A stretch of DNA of 44,956 nucleotides from Asaia bogorensis (lineage in GTDB: Bacteria > Pseudomonadota > Alphaproteobacteria > CACIAM-22H2): the NCBI GenBank assembly GCA_945901855.1, contig CAMDLT010000032.1:1-44956 (forward strand), read 5' to 3'. Positions 37,358 to 44,548 of this stretch are shown here, in pieces (the first letter of the stretch is position 1; every line of letters begins with the position of its first letter). The notes under the pieces were generated by a model. The model had not been told where the DNA came from. It did no database searches and was given only the letters and a program-made list of their open reading frames with translations. The position numbers and the translations under genes were made by a program.

Positions 37358-38661
37358 GCGCGATTTTCACCGCACTGTTCGGATTACTTTTCGGCATCCT
37401 TGCCATCGGCGCCTGGATCGGGATCGCCCTTGGGGCGACGGCAATGGCGCTTGCCTGGATGTTTACGGACATCCCCGTGACGCGCCTTTTGCCGCAGCAC
37501 GTGTACAACATCATGACGGCGTCCGAACTTGTGGCGCTGCCGCTGTTCGTGATGATGGGCGAATTTTTGTTTCGCACGCGTCTTTCGCGAAGCTTGTTCA
37601 ATGGCCTTGCACCCTGGGCCGGTTTGCTGCCCGGCCGCTTGCTCCATGTGAACATCATCGCATGCTCGATCTTTGCCTCGATCTCGGGTTCGTCGGCGGC
37701 GACGACCCAGGTTGTCGGGCGCATGACGTTGACCGAGCTGCTTCGTCGCGGCTACTCGCCCGACATCGCGACAGGAAGCCTTGCGGGTGCGGGCACGCTT
37801 GGATTTCTCATTCCACCTTCGACGGTGATGATCATCTACGGCGTTCTCGCCGAGGAGTCGGTCCTGCGGCTCTTCACGGCAGGCGTTATCCCGGGGGTTC
37901 TGCTCGCCGCCTGTTTCAGCAGTTGGATCATGATCCACACGACCATCCGGCGCGACTTGGTGCCCGAATCGGAGCGCAACATGCGCCATGTCGGCCTGGG
38001 CGTTCGGATCCGAGCGCTGAAGGAATTGGGGCCGGCGCTGTTCTTGATCTTGTGCGTGTTGGGTTCGATGTACGGCGGGATCGCAACGCCGACGGAGGCG
38101 GCCGCACTGGGCGTCGTCGGCGCTGCCGGGCTTGCGGCGTCTCAAGGTGCTCTCACGCGTCAAGCGTTGCGCGACGTCGCCGTCGGGTCGATCCAGGCTT
38201 GCTCGATGATGGGCTTGATCATCATGGGCGCTGCTGTCCTGGGCAATATCACGGCATTTTTGGGCATCCCGGACGCCGTTGCAGGCACGGTGAGCGCTTG
38301 GAATCTTTCGCCGCTGCAATTGATCATCGCGCTGATGCTGCTCTTTTTGCTGCTCGGAACCGTACTCGAAGGCTTCTCGATGATCGCAACGACCTTGCCC
38401 GTTGTCCTGCCGCTGGTCACGGCGGCAGGGTTCGACAAGGTCTGGTTCGGCATATTCATGGTCCTGGTGGTGGAGATGGCCCAGATCACGCCGCCGGTTG
38501 CGTTCAATCTGTCCATCATTCAAAGAATAAGCGGACAGAGCATGTCGTACCTCACGCGAGTCACGATGCCCTATTTGCTGATCATGATGCTGTTCGTGAT
38601 CTTGATTGCGGTTTTTCCCCAGATCGTTCTTTGGCTCCCAGACTATTTATTGAGCCGCTAG
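37354..38661 (+). CDS. TRAP transporter large permease (DctM family)
   Basis: A 435-residue membrane protein with about twelve helices. DctM hallmarks include ALPLFVMMGEFLF, SGSSAATTQVVGRMTL, AGAGTLGFLIPPSTVMIIYG and the C-terminal EMAQITPPVAFNL. It forms the ion-coupled translocation channel with DctQ. The start overlaps the DctQ stop by four bases, and the aminotransferase gene follows after 10 bases. Confidence 0.94.
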   Translation: MSAIFTALFGLLFGILAIGAWIGIALGATAMALAWMFTDIPVTRLLPQHVYNIMTASELVALPLFVMMGEFLFRTRLSRSLFNGLAPWAGLLPGRLLHVNIIACSIFASISGSSAATTQVVGRMTLTELLRRGYSPDIATGSLAGAGTLGFLIPPSTVMIIYGVLAEESVLRLFTAGVIPGVLLAACFSSWIMIHTTIRRDLVPESERNMRHVGLGVRIRALKELGPALFLILCVLGSMYGGIATPTEAAALGVVGAAGLAASQGALTRQALRDVAVGSIQACSMMGLIIMGAAVLGNITAFLGIPDAVAGTVSAWNLSPLQLIIALMLLFLLLGTVLEGFSMIATTLPVVLPLVTAAGFDKVWFGIFMVLVVEMAQITPPVAFNLSIIQRISGQSMSYLTRVTMPYLLIMMLFVILIAVFPQIVLWLPDYLLSR

Positions 38662-38671
38662 AGGCATTCGA

Positions 38672-39889
38672 ATGACGGCAGCTTTCACCTTTGAACCGTC
38701 GGAGCGCGTTCGGCGGATCAAGCCTTCGCCGAGCGTTGCGGCTGCGGCGCGCGCGCGCGAACTGAAGGCGGCGGGGCGCGATATTGTGGACCTGACGGTC
38801 GGCGAACCGGACTTCGATACGCCGCAGTACGTGAAGGACGCTGCCATGGCAGCAATCGCGGCGGGGGCCACGAAATACACGGCCGTCAACGGCACGCCGG
38901 CATTGCGCGGCGCCATCGCCGGCTGGTACCGGCGTTTGGTCGGGCGCACGTGTGAAGACGCGCGCATTACGATCGGCGGCGGTGCAAAACAGGTGATTTT
39001 CCTCGCGCTGATGGCGTCGATCGGTGCGGGGGACGAGGTCATCGTTCCCGCGCCATTCTGGGTCTCCTATCCCGACATGGTCCTTGCGAACGAGGGCACG
39101 CCGATCCTTCTGCCCTGCGGACAGGAGACTGGTTTCAAGATCGATCCGGCCGCGCTCGAGGCCGCCATCACGCCGAAGACGCGCTGGCTCGTGTTCAATG
39201 CGCCGGGCAATCCCGCGGGGGCCGGATACAGCCGCGGCGAACTTGCCGCGATCCTCGAAGTGGTGGCGCGCCATCCGCGCGTGATGGTGCTCGCCGACGA
39301 AATCTACGATTCGATCTGGTTTGGCGAAACGCCGTTCGTCAGCATCGCGTCCGTCGATCCGTCGATGGCAGACCGGATCCTGTTGGTCAATGGCGTGTCG
39401 AAATCCCACGCGATGACGGGATGGCGAATGGGCTGGGGGATCGGCGCGCCTGACCTGGTGAGGGCGATCAATACGCTTCAGTCACAAATGTCGTCGTGTC
39501 CGTCCTCGATCAGCCAGGCGGCGACTGTGGCCGCGTTGAACGGCCCGGACGATTTCGTCAAAACCTGCACGGCAGAGTATCGTCGGCGTCGCGATGACGT
39601 CGTCGGTCGGCTGCGGGCGATACCGGGGCTCGAATGCGTTTCGCCATCGGGAGCCTTCTATCTGTTCCCCCGCTGCGCCGGCCTCGTCGGCAAACGAACC
39701 CCGGCCGGTGTCGTGATCGCCGACGATCTCGATCTCGTGCGCTATCTTTTGGACGCCGAAGGTGTTGCGACTGTGCATGGCGGTGCCTATGGGCTTTCGC
39801 CGCACTTTCGCTTGTCGTTTGCAACGAGCCAGGCCGTGCTCGACGAAGCGTGCACACGCATTGCGCGCGCATGCCGAACGTTGACCTGA
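38672..39889 (+). CDS. Class I/II PLP-dependent aminotransferase
   Basis: A 405-residue fold-type I aminotransferase of the aspartate-aminotransferase subfamily I-gamma. It has DLTVGEPDFDTP, the GGAKQVIF loop, NAPGNPAG, the cofactor aspartate and tyrosine in VLADEIYDSIWF, and PLP lysine Lys244 in SKSHAMTGWRMGW. The C-terminal arginine that binds the substrate carboxylate is in FRLSFATS. Its place between the transporter and the carboxylase genes suggests it transaminates the amino acid released by the Pxp-type enzyme. Confidence 0.92.
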   Translation: MTAAFTFEPSERVRRIKPSPSVAAAARARELKAAGRDIVDLTVGEPDFDTPQYVKDAAMAAIAAGATKYTAVNGTPALRGAIAGWYRRLVGRTCEDARITIGGGAKQVIFLALMASIGAGDEVIVPAPFWVSYPDMVLANEGTPILLPCGQETGFKIDPAALEAAITPKTRWLVFNAPGNPAGAGYSRGELAAILEVVARHPRVMVLADEIYDSIWFGETPFVSIASVDPSMADRILLVNGVSKSHAMTGWRMGWGIGAPDLVRAINTLQSQMSSCPSSISQAATVAALNGPDDFVKTCTAEYRRRRDDVVGRLRAIPGLECVSPSGAFYLFPRCAGLVGKRTPAGVVIADDLDLVRYLLDAEGVATVHGGAYGLSPHFRLSFATSQAVLDEACTRIARACRTLT

Positions 39890-39902
39890 CTGGAGGCCGC
39901 CG

Positions 39903-40325
39903 ATGGATGTCGCGCGGCTGCAGAAATTCATACAGCAGGCGATTGCCGAGCGCGGCGTCGTCGAATACGCCGACGATGGGCGCGAAATACGGATCGACGC
40001 TTCGGCAACAATAGCGCGCCTGTTGCGCGACGAGACGCCGAACGTCGCTGCGGACGCGACCGACGATCCAAATACGGTCGTCTCTCCATGTTTTGGTATC
40101 GTCCATTTGTCGCCGTCGCCGGGAGCGCTGCCATTTGTGCGAGTGGGCGAGGCGGTTTTGTTTGGGCAGAAGGTTTGCTTGGTCGAAGCAATGAAGGTCT
40201 TCAGCGCCGTTGCAGCGAAGGTTGAAGGGTGCGTTGCCGAGATTTGCGTCGCGTCGGGCGACGAGGTCGTGCAAGGCCAGATTCTGTTTCGGCTGGAGCG
40301 GACAAGCGGGGACCGCGATGTTTGA
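39903..40325 (+). CDS. accB: Biotin carboxyl carrier protein
   Basis: A 140-residue carrier with a variable N-terminus, a linker and a C-terminal biotinyl domain. The biotinylation motif EAMKV is intact, with Lys98. It overlaps the biotin carboxylase gene by eight bases. It is not necessarily the housekeeping acetyl-CoA carboxylase subunit. In this setting it would carry carboxyl groups between the biotin carboxylase and a PxpB/PxpC-type partner. Acetyl-CoA carboxylase carriers usually lie beside accC alone, without pxp genes. Confidence 0.9.
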   Translation: MDVARLQKFIQQAIAERGVVEYADDGREIRIDASATIARLLRDETPNVAADATDDPNTVVSPCFGIVHLSPSPGALPFVRVGEAVLFGQKVCLVEAMKVFSAVAAKVEGCVAEICVASGDEVVQGQILFRLERTSGDRDV

Positions 40326-41670
40326 CGCGGTGCTGATTGCCAATCGCGGGGAGATTGCGCTTCGAATTCTCCGTGCCTGCCGCAAGCTTAGCCTACGCGC
40401 GGTCGCCGCCTATTCGGAGGCGGACCGAGATGCCGCTTACGTCGCTCTCGCAGACGAGGCGATTTGCATCGGGCCCGCACCTGCTGCGGCAAGCTATCGC
40501 AATTCGGCGGCACTTCTCTCGGCAGCACTTGCGACGGGTTCGCGCGCCATTCATCCAGGCTACGGCTTTCTCGCCGAGAATGCCGCCTTTGCGGAGCAGG
40601 CGACTGCGGCAGGTCTTGTCTTTATCGGACCGCCCGCCGCGGCGATCCGTACGATGGGCGACAAGATTGCGGCCAAAGCCGCAATGATCGCGGCGAGCGT
40701 GCCGTGTGTCCCCGGATCCCCGGACCGTCTGTCGAACGATCCCGCCGAGGTTGCACGGATTGCCGACGGCATTGGCTATCCGGTTATCGTCAAAGCGGCT
40801 GGTGGCGGCGGTGGGCGCGGCATGCGTATTGTTCGCGAGCGCAGCGAACTTGCCGATGCCGTTGGGCTCACGCGCCAAGAGGCAGTGCAAGCATTCGGCA
40901 ATCCAGACCTCTATTTGGAGCGCTTTCTCGAGAAGCCGCGTCATGTCGAGATCCAGGTGCTGTGCGACAATTATGGGGCCGCCTTGTGGTTGGGTGCACG
41001 CGACTGTTCGCTGCAGCGGCGCCATCAGAAGGTGGTCGAGGAAGCGCCGCCGCCTGGGATTGCGCCTGCGCAGATCGCCAAAATCGGCGCCAAGTGCGCG
41101 CAAGCCTGCAAGCGCATTGGCTATCGCGGTGCTGGAACGTTCGAGTTCCTCTATGAAGACGGTCTGTTCGCGTTTATCGAGATGAACACGCGCTTGCAGG
41201 TCGAACATCCCGTCACCGAAATGACGACTGGGATCGACATTGTAGCGGAGCAGATTCGCATCGCCCAAGGGCACGCGTTGACCTTCGGTCAATCCGACGT
41301 CTTGGCGGCGGGACACGCGATCGAAGTGCGTGTAAATGCGGAAGATCCCGAAACCTTTGCCGCATCGCCGGGCCGGGTCACGCAGTGGTTGCCGCCCGGC
41401 GGCCCCGGCATTCGTGTGGACAGTCATCTGCACGCCGGCGCGCGCGTGCCGCCACATTACGATTCGCTCGTCGGCAAGATTGTGTCGCACGGCGCAACGC
41501 GAGGCGAGGCGCTGCGCCGCCTGCAGCAAGCGCTTGCAGAAACGAAGCTTGAGGGAATCTCGAGCAATTTGCCGTTGCTGCGGTGGGTGCTCGAAGATTC
41601 GACCGTGTCGGCCGGAGGCTTCGACATCCACCATCTCGAGCGGTTGCTTGCGGAGCGCCGCCATGGATGA
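40318..41670 (+). CDS. accC: Biotin carboxylase subunit (AccC-like)
   Basis: A 450-residue ATP-grasp enzyme starting MFDAVLIANRGEIALRILRA. It shows IHPGYGFLAENA, the glycine-rich ATP loop KAAGGGGGRGM, EIQVLCDNYG, the ATP/metal segment FIEMNTRLQVEHPVTEMT and the C-terminal domain typical of AccC. It would carboxylate biotin on the carrier encoded just before it, using bicarbonate and ATP. Overlaps of eight bases on each side indicate tight coupling. In urea-carboxylase-type enzymes this domain is fused to AHS1/AHS2 domains. Here those are the next two genes. Confidence 0.93.
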   Translation: MFDAVLIANRGEIALRILRACRKLSLRAVAAYSEADRDAAYVALADEAICIGPAPAAASYRNSAALLSAALATGSRAIHPGYGFLAENAAFAEQATAAGLVFIGPPAAAIRTMGDKIAAKAAMIAASVPCVPGSPDRLSNDPAEVARIADGIGYPVIVKAAGGGGGRGMRIVRERSELADAVGLTRQEAVQAFGNPDLYLERFLEKPRHVEIQVLCDNYGAALWLGARDCSLQRRHQKVVEEAPPPGIAPAQIAKIGAKCAQACKRIGYRGAGTFEFLYEDGLFAFIEMNTRLQVEHPVTEMTTGIDIVAEQIRIAQGHALTFGQSDVLAAGHAIEVRVNAEDPETFAASPGRVTQWLPPGGPGIRVDSHLHAGARVPPHYDSLVGKIVSHGATRGEALRRLQQALAETKLEGISSNLPLLRWVLEDSTVSAGGFDIHHLERLLAERRHG

Positions 41671-42328
41671 TTCGAAGACGGCGCCGCAGATAAGCCTTCT
41701 CGGCACATCGGGGCTTTTGTTCGAGGCGCCGGGGGCGTTCGATCTGGCCAACCAGCGCCGCATCTGGGCTCTTGCGCGTTCAGCAGCGGCCCTCGATTGG
41801 GTGGCCGAAGCCGTCCCTGGCATGACCAATCTGCTTTTGGTTTTCCGGGCACCGCCGGAAGATATCGTCGCGGTGGACGGCGCCCTGCGCGAGTTGTGGG
41901 ACAAGGCCGCAGGCGAAGCCGGGCGCGGCAAACGATTCGAATTCGATGTCGATTATGGCGGCGAAGGCGGGCCGGACCTCGACTTTATGGCCGAGCAAAC
42001 GGGCCTGTCGCGAAAGGACGTCGTGGAGATACATGCCGGCCGGGACTACACCGTTTTTGCGCTCGGAAGCCACCCCGGCTACGCCTATCTCGGCACGGTC
42101 GATCCGCGTCTTTTCATTCCGCGCCGCAAAGTGCCGCGCATTTCGATACCGGCAGGGGCGGTGTCGATTGGCGGATGGCAGACCGGTGCCTCGGCGTCGG
42201 ACGGGCCGAGCGGCTGGCACACGATCGGACATACCGACGCTCGGTTCTTTGATCCGCAAGCGGCGGTTCCCGCCTTGTTGGCGCCCGGCGATACGATCCG
42301 CTTTCGGATCGCGAGAATACGCGAATGA
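41663..42328 (+). CDS. pxpB: 5-oxoprolinase subunit B-like protein (AHS1/KipI family)
   Basis: A 221-residue protein of the AHS1/allophanate hydrolase subunit 1 family, with GMTNLLLVF near residue 55, HPGYAYLG, PRRKVPRISIPAGAVSIGG and SGWHTIGHT. In Escherichia coli PxpB works with PxpA and PxpC to hydrolyse 5-oxoproline with ATP. The same fold forms half of the carboxyltransferase region in urea carboxylase. It starts eight bases before the end of accC and overlaps pxpC by four bases (ATGA). Confidence 0.91.
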   Translation: MDDSKTAPQISLLGTSGLLFEAPGAFDLANQRRIWALARSAAALDWVAEAVPGMTNLLLVFRAPPEDIVAVDGALRELWDKAAGEAGRGKRFEFDVDYGGEGGPDLDFMAEQTGLSRKDVVEIHAGRDYTVFALGSHPGYAYLGTVDPRLFIPRRKVPRISIPAGAVSIGGWQTGASASDGPSGWHTIGHTDARFFDPQAAVPALLAPGDTIRFRIARIRE

Positions 42329-43299
42329 TCGAAATACTCGACGACGACAGCCAAGCATCGATCCAGGATCGCGGTCGCTTCGGATGGCGTGCGATCGGCG
42401 TTGGCTCGTCCGGCGCTATGGATGCGTTGGCGCTTGAGCGCGCGAACCTTCTCGTTGGAAATGCCGCCGACGCCGCGGCTATCGAGATTCCCGGAACGCC
42501 TTTTCGCGTGGGTTTTCGCACCGCGGTCCAGTTTGCGCTCGTCGGTGCTGGAGCGGCGGCCAAGCTCGACGGGCTCGAACTGCTGCCGGACTCGACGTCG
42601 CCCGCGCAGGCCGGCTCGCAATTGCAGGTGGAGCGCCCGTCGATCGGCACGTACAGCTATCTCGCCGTTCACGGCGGCTTTGAGGTTCCGCTCACGCTCG
42701 GCTCGCGCAGCACCCATTTGCGGGGTGGCTTCGGCGGCTATGAAGGGCGCGTTTTGGCGCGCGGCGACCTTCTCGCGATCGGTGCGGCGAACGCTGACAA
42801 AACGGGCGTATTTGGCCTGACGCCGCCCCGGACGACTTTAGCATTGCCCGGCGACGTTCCGGGCATCACGCATGTTCGGGTCTTGGCAGCAGCTGAATAT
42901 CAGCGTTTCTCGCAAGCTTCGCACACGGCGTTCTGGACGACGGCGTGGAAGATCTCCGCGCAGAGCAATCGCTCGGGCTATCGTTTGATGGGGCCAAATC
43001 TCCATCTTGAGACCGCCCTCGAAATGCGCTCGCACGGGCTTCTGCCTGGCGTCATTCAAGCGCCAGATGGCGGCACGCCGATCATCCAACTCGCCGACGC
43101 ATTTACCGCCGGCGGATATCCGAAGATCGGCACGGTCGTCGCCGCCGATCTTTGGCGCGTCGCGCAAGCGCCGCTGGGCAGCGCGCTCTGCTTCGTACAG
43201 GTGGACTACGAAGCTGCGCGCGCGGCTCAAGCGGCCCTCGACGCCGACCGAGCGAAAACTCGTATGTGGATCGATCTCTATCGGAGCAGCGGCGCATGA
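42325..43299 (+). CDS. pxpC: 5-oxoprolinase subunit C-like protein (AHS2/KipA family)
   Basis: A 324-residue protein of the AHS2/biotin-dependent carboxyltransferase family. It shows SIQDRGRFGWRAIGVGSSGAMD, LAVHGGFEVP, NRSGYRLMGP and the conserved glutamine/glycine block GVIQAPDGGTPIIQLADA. It forms the catalytic partner of PxpB. Start and stop overlap both neighbours by ATGA, indicating fixed stoichiometry. The family label itself is biotin-dependent carboxyltransferase, which fits the adjacent biotin genes. Confidence 0.92.
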   Translation: MIEILDDDSQASIQDRGRFGWRAIGVGSSGAMDALALERANLLVGNAADAAAIEIPGTPFRVGFRTAVQFALVGAGAAAKLDGLELLPDSTSPAQAGSQLQVERPSIGTYSYLAVHGGFEVPLTLGSRSTHLRGGFGGYEGRVLARGDLLAIGAANADKTGVFGLTPPRTTLALPGDVPGITHVRVLAAAEYQRFSQASHTAFWTTAWKISAQSNRSGYRLMGPNLHLETALEMRSHGLLPGVIQAPDGGTPIIQLADAFTAGGYPKIGTVVAADLWRVAQAPLGSALCFVQVDYEAARAAQAALDADRAKTRMWIDLYRSSGA

Positions 43300-43604
43300 C
43301 CTTCGAAGGTGTAACGCTCGCGATCGACGGAAAGCAGATCGGGACTTCGGTTCTGGCGCCAGGGCCTGGCCGCTTTCTGCGCGCGCACCCGATGCGCCTC
43401 AGAACGTTCGCGCTGCCGGGACAAGTTCTGGCGGCTGGCGCAACGCTCGGACTGATCGAGATGGGGTCGATCCTCGTTCCCGTGCGCGCACCGCTCGCTT
43501 GCATCGTGCTGTCGGTCGCACCAGCGGGCGTCGTCGGCTACGGTACCGCATTGGCTGAGATTGCCGCGTTTGAGGATCTTCGGGCAGGAGGAGTTTCGAC
43601 ATGA
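43296..43604 (+). CDS. BCCP-like biotinyl/lipoyl-fold protein lacking the biotinylated lysine
   Basis: A 102-residue protein with the repeating V..P..G and G..L..G pattern of a biotinyl or lipoyl domain (FALPGQVLAAGATLGLIEMG, then VRAPLACIV). Aligned to the EAMKV motif of the carrier at 39903-40325 it reads IEMGSI, with Ser58 where the lysine should be. It cannot carry biotin at the normal site. It may be a structural linker, or a clasp between PxpC and PxpA. It overlaps pxpC by ATGA at its start and pxpA by ATGA at its end. Confidence 0.8.
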   Translation: MTFEGVTLAIDGKQIGTSVLAPGPGRFLRAHPMRLRTFALPGQVLAAGATLGLIEMGSILVPVRAPLACIVLSVAPAGVVGYGTALAEIAAFEDLRAGGVST

Positions 43605-44362
43605 AAATTGACCTCAACTCGGATCTTGGCGAAGGTTTCGGCCCCTGGACGATGGGCGACGACGATGCGCTGCTTGGCATCGTTACATCCGCGAACGTCG
43701 CTTGCGGATATCACGCCGGCGATCCGCTCATCATGGACAGGACCGTGCGCGCAGCGCAGGCCAACAAGGTCGATCTCGGCGCGCATGTGAGCTTTCCCGA
43801 TCTCGCTGGTTTCGGACGCCGGCCGATGCGTCTCGAGCCGCGCGAGCTTGAGATGCATATCCTCTACCAACTCGGCGCACTCGAGGCGATTGCGCGCGTG
43901 AACGGTCACAAGATCACGCATGTGAATGCGCACGGCGCTTTGGGCAACATCGTATGCGCCGAGCGTGATGTCGCCGATGTTCTCGTCGGTGCCGTCAGGA
44001 GCTTCGACGCGAAAGTCGCGTTGCTGGTGCTGTCAAACACCGAACTTGAGCGCGCCGCCGCGAAAGCCTGCGTGCCGACCTACAATCTCTTCCTTGCCGA
44101 TCGTGCCTATGATCGGACCGGACAGTTGGTGCCGCGGCGGCTTCCCGGTGCCGTCGTCAAGAATGAACGCGACGTCCTTGCACGGGTCGCGCAGATACTG
44201 AACAACAGAACGATAACTTCGATTGAGGGCGACACATTGAGGGTCGAAGTGAATTCGATTTTGGTGCATAGCGACACTCCGGGCGCCGTAGCACTTGCGC
44301 AATCGATCCGTAAATTGATTGTGGAATCTGGCGTTGACCTAGCCCCGTTATCGTCCCAGTAA
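43601..44362 (+). CDS. pxpA: 5-oxoprolinase subunit A-like protein (LamB/YcsF family)
   Basis: A 253-residue LamB/YcsF family protein starting MKIDLNSDLGEGFGPW. It has ANVACGYHAGDP, VDLGAHVSFPDLAGFGRR, HVNAHGALGN and a C-terminal VNSILVHSDTPGAV, with the metal-binding histidines and aspartates of the family in place. In the characterised PxpABC enzyme, PxpA hydrolyses the activated lactam. AGGAGG precedes the ATG. It is the last gene of the operon and is followed by a weak stem and seven Ts. Confidence 0.93.
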   Translation: MKIDLNSDLGEGFGPWTMGDDDALLGIVTSANVACGYHAGDPLIMDRTVRAAQANKVDLGAHVSFPDLAGFGRRPMRLEPRELEMHILYQLGALEAIARVNGHKITHVNAHGALGNIVCAERDVADVLVGAVRSFDAKVALLVLSNTELERAAAKACVPTYNLFLADRAYDRTGQLVPRRLPGAVVKNERDVLARVAQILNNRTITSIEGDTLRVEVNSILVHSDTPGAVALAQSIRKLIVESGVDLAPLSSQ

Positions 44363-44376
44363 CGCCGAATTTTTTT
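44346..44376 (+). terminator. Weak candidate terminator after pxpA
   Basis: CGTTA (44346-44350) and TAACG (44360-44364) can pair around a 9-base loop, followed five bases later by seven Ts (44370-44376). The stem has only five pairs, so strength is doubtful, but the position at the operon end fits. The 186 bases up to the kinase stop hold nothing else recognisable. Confidence 0.3.
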
Positions 44377-44548
44377 GGCCTGACCCCTCGGTCATTGTCA
44401 TTACGCTTAAGTTTTCCGAAGCCAATAGTGCCACCATAGCCCGCTACGGTACGCCAGCGCCGAACAAGAGTGAGAACTGGGAGCTGCGCGTCCCGAGCGG
44501 GCGCCTGCAAGATTTGCGAAACCCGTGCCGCTAGCTCAGGCGCCCAAT

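Noticed and set aside
39903..41670. Housekeeping acetyl-CoA carboxylase accBC operon
   Set aside because: Both genes overlap or abut pxp and aminotransferase genes in a regulated TRAP operon, which points to a dedicated carboxylase.
44451..44460. ACGCCAGCGC, identical to ten bases at the end of tRNA-Arg (30863-30872), as a possible attachment-site repeat
   Set aside because: Ten GC-rich bases is too short in a 45-kb GC-rich window, and the match does not extend into the tRNA body or its flank.
44532..44539. TAGCTCAG, resembling the D-arm of a tRNA
   Set aside because: No matching acceptor stem, anticodon arm or T-arm surrounds it, so it is a chance 8-mer.
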